From: Chloroflexota bacterium
Lineage (GTDB): Bacteria > Chloroflexota > UBA11872
Length of the DNA stretch: 21,931 nt
NCBI GenBank assembly: GCA_026707185.1
Contig: JAPOXI010000124.1
Location: 1 to 21,931 of the forward strand
Direction of reading: 5' to 3'
Shown here piece by piece: positions 13,453-20,817 of the stretch; position 1 is the first letter of the stretch, and every line of letters starts with the position of its first letter. Below the pieces are notes generated by a model, which ran no database searches, was not told the DNA's origin, and worked only from the letters and a program-made list of their open reading frames with translations. Both the position numbers and the translations under genes were made by a program.

Positions 13453-16400
13453 GCGACCGCGCCGTTGGGCGGTCGATGGTGCTTCGCTTGCTGCACCGGG
13501 GCACACGTCCACGAACCACGACCTGGACGCTGCACGCGGTCGCGCTGGTCGCGGTGCTCGCCGTTGGCGCGGCCTTGCGATTCGTCGGCCTGGACTGGGA
13601 TCAGGGCCAGCACCAGCACCCTGACGAGCGCTTCCTCAGCACCGTGCTGCTGCAGATTCAGCCGGCGCCGGACCTGTGGACGTACTTCGATCCCCGCCGG
13701 TCGCCGCTGAACCCGTTCAACCACGGGATCTCGTTCTTCGTCTACGGCACGTTCCCGCTCTTCCTTCTCGAATCGCTGGCGCGTGCGCTGGGCCACACCG
13801 ACTACGACGAGGCCTACCTGGTCGGTCGGGCGCTCTCGGCCCTGTTCGACCTGGGAACGGTGCTGCTGGTGTACCTGCTGGGACGACAGTTGCTGGGTCG
13901 CTGGCCGGGGCTGATAGCGGCAGCCCTGATGGCCCTGGCGGTGCACTCAGTTCAGATTGCCCATTTCTTCGCGGTCGACACCTTTGCCACCTTCTTCGCC
14001 ACGCTCACGCTCTGGCTGCTGGTTCGCTACGCACGGTCCCGCGACGCTCGCAGCCTGGGACTGGCCGGTATCGCCGCCGGCCTGGCCATGGCCAGCAAAC
14101 TCAGCGCGGGTCTGCTGCTGGCGCTCCTGGCCGGATGGTGGGCGCTGACGTGGATGCGTGAAGGGGCGCTGCGCGACACCTGGACGAGTCGCGGCGTGCG
14201 GCTGGCACACCTGGCCGTGTTCGGCGCATTCGCCGCCCTGACCTTTCGGCTCTTCCAGCCTTATGCGTTCGCCGCGGCCTGGCCGTGGGACTGGCGGCTG
14301 GCGCCCGCCTTCACCAGCGCCCTGGCTCAGCAGCAGGCCATCCAGTCGGGCACGCTGGACTGGCCGCCCGGCATTCAATGGGCGGGCACGACCGCCTGGC
14401 TGTATCCCCTGGAACAGATCGTGCGCTGGGGCGCGGGTCCCGCGTTCGGCCTCGCGGCTCTGGTGGGACTGGTCCTGGCCGCAGTGGTCTGGTGGCGTCA
14501 GCAGACGCATGTTCTCGCGCTGCTGCTGGCCTGGGGCGCGCTGAACTTCCTGGTCTTCGGCGCACTCGTGCTCAAGACCATGCGCTACCTCCACCCGATG
14601 TACCCCGTGCTGGCGCTGGTGACCGCCTGGGCCTTCTCCTGGGGCTGGAAGCGCCGGCGGCGGCACCGTCTGGCCGCCTGGGTCATCGCCGCGGCGCTGG
14701 CCACGGTGCTCGGCGCGACGGCGCTCTGGGCGCTGGCCTTCACGCAAATCTACGACCGCGACCACTCGCGTGTCGCGGCGTCCGCCTTCATCTACGCCAA
14801 CGCGCCGCCCGGATCCACGATTGCCGTGGAGCACTGGGACGACGCGCTGCCGCTGCCGCTGGATCGGTTGCATCCAGACCGATTCCGGCAGGTGCAGGTT
14901 CGCGTCTACGACCCCGACCGCGAAGCCAAGCGGACGCACCTGATCGAGGCGCTCAGCCAGGCCGACCTGGTGGTGGTGGCGAGCGATCGGGGTGCGGCCA
15001 CGATTCCGCGCATGCCGCAGCGCTATCCGCTGACGGCGCGCTACTACGCGGCCCTAGACGACGGGTCGTTGGGGTTTGACCTGCTCGCGCGCTTCGAATC
15101 CCGTCCCTCGCTGGGTCCCTGGGCCATCGACGACCGCGAGGCCGAGGAGGCGTTCACCGTCTACGACCACCCCACGGTCTCGATCTACGAGCGCCGCGGC
15201 GACGGGACCGCCTCCGCCATCCAGCGCGAACTCGGGGCGGTCGACCTGCGCGGCGTCATGCAGGTGCTGCCCAGGGACGCCGTCACCCGTCGAACGGACC
15301 TGACGCCAACCGAGGCCGCGCGCGTGGCGGAGGACGCCGGGTGGCCCGCCCAGTTTCAAGAACGCCCGCTGCGCGGGGCCGGCGCGCTGCTGGCCTGGCT
15401 GGCCGCGGTATGGCTGGCCGGACTCCTGGCCTGGCCGCTGGTCTGGCTGGCGCTGCGGCGAATGCCCGACCGTGGGTACGCGGCCGCGCGCGTATTGGGG
15501 CCAACGCTGCTCGTCGTGCCGGCCTGGTGGCTCTCCAGCACCGGCGCGCTGCGCTTCGACACGCCAGCGATCCTGGTTGGCGTGGGCATTGTGGGGGTTG
15601 CTGCCGGCAGCGTGGTGTGGCGACGCGGGAGCGAGATGCGGTCGGCGATCGCGAGATCAGCCAGACCGATTCTGCTGACCGAAACGCTGACCTTGCTGGC
15701 TTTCGGCTCCATGCTGATTCTCAGGGCCCGCAACCCCGACCTTTGGCACCCGGTCTTCGGCGGCGAGAAGCCAATGGACTTTGCGCACCTCAATGCCGTG
15801 ATCCGCAGCCCGGCCTTTCCGCCGCACGATCCCTGGCACGCGGGCAGCCGGCTGAACTATTACTACCTGGGCCATGTGCCCACGGCCGCGCTGGCCAAGA
15901 CGCTGGGCGTGGTGCCCGCCACGGCCTACAACCTGGCGGTGGCCAGCGCATTCGCGGCGGCGGTGGCCGCGGTCTTCGGCGCGGCGTCGGGCCTCTGGTC
16001 GCTGCTGGGACGGCGGTGGCGCGAGGCCACCGGCGTGGGACTGGCCGCGGTCGCGCTGGTGTTGCTGGCCGGGAACCTGCACGTGGGCCTGCAGTTGGCG
16101 GTGTTCGCGCAGCAGGCGGCCGGCGACACCGGAATCGCCGCGCTGGAGGCGCCAGGGCTTCTCCTCGGCGGCGGCCTGGCCGAGGCCTTCGACTTTTGGG
16201 CGGCGACCCGGGTGATTCCCAGGACCGTGAACGAGTTCCCCTGGTTCACCTTCATGTACGGCGACCTGCACCCGCACCTGATGAACTTCGCCAACACGGC
16301 GGCCGCCATGATCGGCGCGGCGGCAATCGTTGGTCTGGGCGAGGCGGCCAGGCGCCGGCGCGCGAGCGGATGGCACCCGTGGGCGGCGGTTCTGGCGTTT

Positions 16401-17705
16401 CAGACGTTCGTTCTGGCGCTTCATCGGGTGGTCAACCCGTGGGATTACCCCACGTACGCCGTGGTCACGCTCGCCGCGTTCGGGTACGCGCTCTGGCGTG
16501 GCGGCCAACTGGGGCCGCGCGCAATCGTCGCGGCCTTACTCGGGACGCTGGTGGGGTTGACCGTGGTCACCCAACTCCTGTTTCAGCCGTTCCATGCGTC
16601 CTACGTGGACTTCTACGGCGGCCTGGATCCCACCCCTGGAACCACCCCCGCCGCGCAATGGCTGCTGATCTTCGGTCTGCCGCTGGCCGTGCTGGCCACC
16701 TACGCGGCGTTGCGCCTGCTCGAACAGTTGCGGGCCGAGCCGTCGAGGGCGGCCCTGCTGGCCGCGGGCATCGCGGCCGCGGCGTTGCTGCTGGGGCTGC
16801 TTGGGGCAGGCGCCGACTGGTCGACCCGAGCGCTCATCGTTGGCCTGCTGACCCTGGGCGCCACCGCCGCCTGGCGGGGCCGGCACGAGCCGGCCGCGTT
16901 GGCGCCCCTGGCCCTGCTCTTGGCCGGCGTCGGTCTCACGGCGGCGCCGGAAGTCATCGTCGTACGCGACGACATCGGACGGCTGAACACCATCTTCAAG
17001 TCCTACCTGCAAGCCTGGACGCTGCTGGGCCTTGGCGCGGCCCTCGCGCTTCCGTATGTGGTCAGGATGCTGCGGCGGCGTGGCACGCGATTTGGAGTGG
17101 CACGCCTAACCTGGGCGGCCTGCCTGGCCCTGCTCGCGGCCGCGGCGCTCTCGTACCCAATTCTGGCCACCCCGCACAAGCTCAGCCTGCGCATCCAGCC
17201 GCTACCCGCGACGCTGGACGGCGAGGCCTTCATGGATGGCGGCCGAATTTACGACCAGGGCGTACCTGTCGATCTGAGCGCCGACCGCAGGGCCATCGAA
17301 TGGCTGCGCACGCAGGTCGAGGGGGCGCCGGTCGTGGCCGAGACGCCAACCACCATTTACCGATGGGGCGGACGTGTCTCGGTTTACACCGGCCTGCCCA
17401 CGATCGTGGCCTGGGATTGGCACGCCAAGCAGCAGCACTGGGGCTACGTGCATGAGGTGGAAGCGCGATTCGACGACGCCCGCGAGCTGTTCGCAACCAG
17501 GGACATCCGGCGTACGCGGGCCTTGCTCTCAACCTTCAACGTCGGCCTGATCTACGTTGGCGAACTGGAACGGAGCATCTATCCGGCTGCGTCGCTGGCC
17601 AAGTTCGACCGTATGCGGGCGCTCGGCGTGCGCGAGGCCTACCGCGACGGTGATACGGTGATCTATCGCGTAGATCCCAGCAGCCCGGCCGTGCCGTCCG
17701 GATAG
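13449..17705 (+). CDS. GT39/ArnT-like glycosyltransferase fused to DUF2298 (YYY) membrane protein
   Basis: A 1,418-residue polytopic membrane protein. The N-terminal half (~25-600) resembles GT-C fold PMT/ArnT enzymes: after the first helix comes an extracytoplasmic loop with acidic 'QHQHPDERF' (D59/E60), then 'FFAVDTFATFFATL', many helices, and a soluble stretch with 'YANAPPGSTIAVEHWDD'. The second half (~640-1418) is the Chlor_Arch_YYY/DUF2298 type: 'HPVFGGEKPMDFAHLNA' (~765-780), NYYYLGH (~802-808), 'EFPWFTFMYGDLHPHLM', 'NPWDYPTY', and a soluble C-terminal domain with 'TYRWGGRVSVYTGLP'-like content. GT-C enzymes move sugars from polyprenyl-phosphate donors to proteins, lipids or polymers outside the membrane. 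Acceptor and sugar are unknown. ATG 13449 is coupled to the birA stop. Fusion of the two halves is known in Chloroflexota. Confidence 0.87.
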   Translation: MSDRAVGRSMVLRLLHRGTRPRTTTWTLHAVALVAVLAVGAALRFVGLDWDQGQHQHPDERFLSTVLLQIQPAPDLWTYFDPRRSPLNPFNHGISFFVYGTFPLFLLESLARALGHTDYDEAYLVGRALSALFDLGTVLLVYLLGRQLLGRWPGLIAAALMALAVHSVQIAHFFAVDTFATFFATLTLWLLVRYARSRDARSLGLAGIAAGLAMASKLSAGLLLALLAGWWALTWMREGALRDTWTSRGVRLAHLAVFGAFAALTFRLFQPYAFAAAWPWDWRLAPAFTSALAQQQAIQSGTLDWPPGIQWAGTTAWLYPLEQIVRWGAGPAFGLAALVGLVLAAVVWWRQQTHVLALLLAWGALNFLVFGALVLKTMRYLHPMYPVLALVTAWAFSWGWKRRRRHRLAAWVIAAALATVLGATALWALAFTQIYDRDHSRVAASAFIYANAPPGSTIAVEHWDDALPLPLDRLHPDRFRQVQVRVYDPDREAKRTHLIEALSQADLVVVASDRGAATIPRMPQRYPLTARYYAALDDGSLGFDLLARFESRPSLGPWAIDDREAEEAFTVYDHPTVSIYERRGDGTASAIQRELGAVDLRGVMQVLPRDAVTRRTDLTPTEAARVAEDAGWPAQFQERPLRGAGALLAWLAAVWLAGLLAWPLVWLALRRMPDRGYAAARVLGPTLLVVPAWWLSSTGALRFDTPAILVGVGIVGVAAGSVVWRRGSEMRSAIARSARPILLTETLTLLAFGSMLILRARNPDLWHPVFGGEKPMDFAHLNAVIRSPAFPPHDPWHAGSRLNYYYLGHVPTAALAKTLGVVPATAYNLAVASAFAAAVAAVFGAASGLWSLLGRRWREATGVGLAAVALVLLAGNLHVGLQLAVFAQQAAGDTGIAALEAPGLLLGGGLAEAFDFWAATRVIPRTVNEFPWFTFMYGDLHPHLMNFANTAAAMIGAAAIVGLGEAARRRRASGWHPWAAVLAFQTFVLALHRVVNPWDYPTYAVVTLAAFGYALWRGGQLGPRAIVAALLGTLVGLTVVTQLLFQPFHASYVDFYGGLDPTPGTTPAAQWLLIFGLPLAVLATYAALRLLEQLRAEPSRAALLAAGIAAAALLLGLLGAGADWSTRALIVGLLTLGATAAWRGRHEPAALAPLALLLAGVGLTAAPEVIVVRDDIGRLNTIFKSYLQAWTLLGLGAALALPYVVRMLRRRGTRFGVARLTWAACLALLAAAALSYPILATPHKLSLRIQPLPATLDGEAFMDGGRIYDQGVPVDLSADRRAIEWLRTQVEGAPVVAETPTTIYRWGGRVSVYTGLPTIVAWDWHAKQQHWGYVHEVEARFDDARELFATRDIRRTRALLSTFNVGLIYVGELERSIYPAASLAKFDRMRALGVREAYRDGDTVIYRVDPSSPAVPSG

Positions 17706-17742
17706 GCAGTGCGTCGGCGGCGATGCCGAGGGAAGGCCTGAC

Positions 17743-18111
17743 ATGGCGACGCAACTCCTGAGCCGGGTGGTTCTGCAGCAGGTCACGCAGCAGGTATTGC
17801 CGCGGGTGCTCCAGCAACTGCCCGAACTCATGGCGCGCACGCAGCCCGGCGCAGCCCAGCAGGCGCCGACATCGGACCTGTCGCGCATGAATGCCCTGGC
17901 CATCGGCGAACTCCGCGCCGAATACGGGCAGACCCAGGCCCGAGCCGACCGAGACGCCGCCCGCCTGCAAGCCATGGAACAGCGAATGGATCGCCTTGAA
18001 GAACAGGCTAAGTGGCGCCGCACGGCGCTCACCTTTGCAACGGCCGTGGTGGCCTACGGCATCGGCTTCGGAACGGCCATCGTCCTCGCGCTGCTTGGCG
18101 CATTTGGCTAG
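17743..18111 (+). CDS. small coiled-coil protein with C-terminal membrane anchor, unknown function
   Basis: A 122-residue protein. Residues 1-30 form a Gln/Leu/Val-rich amphipathic helix. Residues 45-92 form a charged alpha-helical coiled coil (ELRAEYGQTQARADRDAARL and onward to EEQAK). Residues 94-122 are one hydrophobic helix with Gly repeats that ends at the C-terminus, so it would be a tail-anchored or single-pass protein with its bulk in the cytoplasm. GGAAGG (17731-17736) sits 6 nt before ATG 17743. It lies 37 bp after the GT39-YYY gene and is co-directional, so it may assist or scaffold that membrane enzyme. I do not recognise a family, and low-complexity helices make similarity hard to judge. 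Confidence 0.7.
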   Translation: MATQLLSRVVLQQVTQQVLPRVLQQLPELMARTQPGAAQQAPTSDLSRMNALAIGELRAEYGQTQARADRDAARLQAMEQRMDRLEEQAKWRRTALTFATAVVAYGIGFGTAIVLALLGAFG

Positions 18112-18128
18112 AGCGAGGGGTGCGATGC

Positions 18129-18197
18129 GTCAGCGACACGGTGGGAACGCCAGGGGGCCAACGACCCCGCTAACTGAGCAGCGCCGTGTCCGCTGAC
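18129..18197 (+). promoter_or_regulatory. long stem-loop that pairs with the start codon of the CxxxCC gene
   Basis: Bases 18129-18143 pair with 18182-18197 to give 15 base pairs (one G-U) with one bulged C. The 3' arm contains GTG 18186, the start codon of the YkgJ-type gene. The 38-nt loop holds a smaller GGGG/CCCC hairpin (within 18153-18168). If it forms in RNA it would hide the start codon and so throttle the YkgJ-selB pair. Confidence 0.45.
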
Positions 18198-18908
18198 CTG
18201 ACCGGCGCCTTCAGGCGCGTCACGGGCGTGCTGGGTGACGACCGAAATCTGATCACCACGCTCGAGGTCGTGGACACGCTCAATGAGATGGTGGAGGGCG
18301 TGCATCCAATCCTCCGCTGCCCGAGCGGGTGCGCCCGCTGCTGTTACCAGCAGATCTTTATCAGCGAAGAGGAATGGTCCATCCTGCTGCCGGCGCTGCA
18401 TCGCGACTCCACGGCCGACGAACGGCGGCGGATCGTGCGGCGCGCCCGCCGCCTGCTGGACCGTAAGCGCGGTCCCCTGCGACGTGCGCTGCGCGCCCGC
18501 AACATCGAGGATCTCAGCGAGTTGACCCTGAACGTTGACCGGCGACGCGTCCAGCGATGCGTGCTCCTGACCAACGACAACCAGTGCGCCGGCTACCACG
18601 GTCGGCCCATGATCTGCCGGGCGTTCGGACGCGTGACCCACACCATCGACAACCCCATGCTGTGCAAGATCTTCCTGGACCGGATTTCCGACGCGGGTCG
18701 CTCGCACCGGGATCTGGAACTTCCTGACTTTGGCCCGGTACGCGAGGCCTATTTGCTCGGCGCCGCCGAGGATCTTCGCTTCACGCTTCTGCCGGTGTTC
18801 GTGTTCCTGCACGCCGACGCCAACGGCGACCTGCTGCGGGAGCCGCAGCCCTTGCCGCGCGACGGCAGCTGGCCGGTCTTGACGCGCGAGGAGATCGCAC
18901 AGCTTTGA
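18186..18908 (+). CDS. YkgJ-family CxxxCC cysteine-cluster protein
   Basis: The 240-residue protein has the signature CPSGCARCC (C45, C49, C52, C53), followed later by C125, C134 in 'DNQCAGYHGRPMICRAFG' (C144) and C160. This is the UPF0153/YkgJ zinc- or iron-chelating domain, whose biochemical role is not established. A helical Arg-rich segment (~80-115) separates the two cysteine groups. The start is GTG 18186, with no good Shine-Dalgarno sequence. GTG 18228 is an alternative. The stop TGA overlaps the selB start TTG as TTGA (18905-18908), so selB translation is probably coupled to this gene. The link to selenoprotein synthesis is inferred only from that position. Confidence 0.85.
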   Translation: MSADLTGAFRRVTGVLGDDRNLITTLEVVDTLNEMVEGVHPILRCPSGCARCCYQQIFISEEEWSILLPALHRDSTADERRRIVRRARRLLDRKRGPLRRALRARNIEDLSELTLNVDRRRVQRCVLLTNDNQCAGYHGRPMICRAFGRVTHTIDNPMLCKIFLDRISDAGRSHRDLELPDFGPVREAYLLGAAEDLRFTLLPVFVFLHADANGDLLREPQPLPRDGSWPVLTREEIAQL

Positions 18909-20815
18909 CCGAGTCCGCCGGCACGCTGGCGCCAATGACGGTGGGCACCGCCGGTCACGTGGACCACGGCAAGTCCACATTGGTCGAAGCGCTCACCTCG
19001 ATCTTTCCGGACCGCCTGGCGGAAGAACGCGAACGCGGCCTGACCATCGATCTCGGCTTCGCCTGGTTCACGTTGCCAGGTGGGCGCGAGGTGTCGGTGG
19101 TCGACGTCCCGGGGCACGAGCGATTCGTCTCCAACATGCTGGCCGGCGTGGGTGGGATCGATGCGGTGCTGCTGGTCATCGCGGCCGACGAAGGGGTGAT
19201 GCCGCAAACGCGCGAACACCTGGACATCATCAACCTGTTGGAAATCGACAGCGGCGTCGTGGCCTTGACCAAGTCGGACCTGGTCGACGACGAGTGGGCG
19301 GAGCTGGTCGAGGAAGACGTGCGCGAGGCCCTGGTCGGCAGTGCGCTGGCCGCTGCGCCGATCGTGCATGTATCGGCGCAGGCTCGTACGGGGCTGGACA
19401 GACTGGTTGAGACTCTTGACCGGTTGTTGGCCCGGCGTCGTGCGCGGCCGAATGGCGGGGGCGCTCGGATCCCCATTGATCGTGTGTTCACGATGCCGGG
19501 CTTCGGCACCGTCATCACCGGCACCTTGTCCGGCGGACCGCTGCAGGTGGGTGATCAGCCCAGCCTGTATCCCGGCGGAGCAAGCGTGCGGGTGCGAGGC
19601 CTGCAGTCGCACCAGGCGACGATCGATTGTGCGCAGCCGGGACGCCGGGTGGCCGTAAACCTGGGTGGGACGAGTCTTTCGCAGACGCGCCGCGGCGACG
19701 TGCTGGCGATTGAGGGCGCGGTGTTCGAGACCCGCCGCATCGACGCCAGGCTGCGCATGCTGCCAGCGGCTCCGCGGGCGCTGAAGCCCGGCGAGGACGT
19801 GTCGCTGCACATCGGAGCCGCGTCCCGAATCGCGCGGCTGCGGCTGCTGGAGACCGATCGCATTCCGCCGGGAGGGTCGGGCTGGGTTCAGTGGCGCCTT
19901 GACGCCCCAATCGCCGCGCGCCGGGGCGACCGTTATGTGATCCGGAGGCTGTCGCCCGCAGCCACCATTGGCGGCGGCCGCGTGGCCCGGGCCCGGGCAC
20001 GCCACGCGCCCCGCGGAGATCTGGCGACACTTGCCGCGTTGTCGCGGGCCGCAGCCGGCGATCCGCTTGCGTTGGTGCGCGATGCGCTGGCCGACGAACT
20101 GGTCACACCAAGCGACCTGGCCCGGCGAACCGAACTGGACAGGGAGACCCTCGAACGAGCCGTCGCCGAGCTCACGGCGGCCGGGGAAGCGGGAGCACTG
20201 CGCAGTTACTTGGGAAGCAGCCAGGCCATCGAACGGTTGACTTCGGCGTTGCTAGCGGCGCTACGGGAGCATCACGAGTCCGACCCGGGAGCGGCCGGTC
20301 TCCGAAGCTCCGACCTTGCCCGCACGCTTGACCTGCCGGCCACCGCCGTAGCCGAACTCGCGGCAGCAGCCGCCGCCGACGGATCGGTGCGCATCGACGG
20401 GCCGCGTATCGCCCTGGCCGGTCACCGGGTCGAACTCAACGAAGCCGAAGAGCGAACGGCACTTCGTCTGCTCGCTCGGCTTGACCAGGGCGGCTCGGCG
20501 CCGCCCTCGCTGACCGAGGCGCTGATGGCCAGCGGCGGAACTCCCAGGCTGGCGACGGCGCTGGCACAGGACGGGCGGCTGGTCATGCTGGCGCCCGACA
20601 TTGCGCTCTCGCGGGAAACCTATGACGGCTGGCTCCGGGACGTCCGCGGCCTCTTCGCAACGGCGCCCGCGGTGACGGTTCGTGAGGTTAGGGACGCGCT
20701 GGGAACCAGTCGCAAATACGCGTTGGCGCTGCTGGAATACCTGGACAGTCGCGCCGTGACCCGCCGCGTGGGCGATGCCCGCCGCTGGCTGGGCGAGAAT
20801 TCGGAGCGCGACTAG
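18905..20815 (+). CDS. selB: selenocysteine-specific elongation factor SelB
   Basis: SelB delivers selenocysteinyl-tRNA to UGA codons that carry a SECIS element. The 636-residue protein has an EF-Tu-like GTPase: GTAGHVDHGKST (14-25), the SelB-typical 'RGLTIDLGFAWF' (44-55), DVPGHE (67-72) and TKSD (122-125). Beta domains follow ('PIDRVFTMPGFGTVITGTL'), then a C-terminal array of winged helices. The last of these, 'VTVREVRDALGTSRKYALALLEYLD', is the SECIS-binding type. TTG 18905 is supported by GAGGAG at 18888-18893. ATG 18935 (residue 11) is the alternative and matches where many SelB proteins begin. No selA, selD, selenocysteine tRNA or selenoprotein gene is in the window. The stop lies 2 bp from the stop of pgk on the other strand. 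Confidence 0.95.
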   Translation: MTESAGTLAPMTVGTAGHVDHGKSTLVEALTSIFPDRLAEERERGLTIDLGFAWFTLPGGREVSVVDVPGHERFVSNMLAGVGGIDAVLLVIAADEGVMPQTREHLDIINLLEIDSGVVALTKSDLVDDEWAELVEEDVREALVGSALAAAPIVHVSAQARTGLDRLVETLDRLLARRRARPNGGGARIPIDRVFTMPGFGTVITGTLSGGPLQVGDQPSLYPGGASVRVRGLQSHQATIDCAQPGRRVAVNLGGTSLSQTRRGDVLAIEGAVFETRRIDARLRMLPAAPRALKPGEDVSLHIGAASRIARLRLLETDRIPPGGSGWVQWRLDAPIAARRGDRYVIRRLSPAATIGGGRVARARARHAPRGDLATLAALSRAAAGDPLALVRDALADELVTPSDLARRTELDRETLERAVAELTAAGEAGALRSYLGSSQAIERLTSALLAALREHHESDPGAAGLRSSDLARTLDLPATAVAELAAAAAADGSVRIDGPRIALAGHRVELNEAEERTALRLLARLDQGGSAPPSLTEALMASGGTPRLATALAQDGRLVMLAPDIALSRETYDGWLRDVRGLFATAPAVTVREVRDALGTSRKYALALLEYLDSRAVTRRVGDARRWLGENSERD

Positions 20816-20817
20816 CC

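Noticed and set aside
15341..17455. 704-codon plus-strand frame inside the GT39-YYY gene
   Set aside because: It lies in another frame of the same strand, is Arg/Gly/Ala-rich without motifs, while the main frame keeps family signatures throughout.
18112..18185. Selenocysteine tRNA near selB
   Set aside because: The spacer folds strongly but is too short, and lacks a T-loop GGTTCRA box, an anticodon loop with TCA and a long variable arm.
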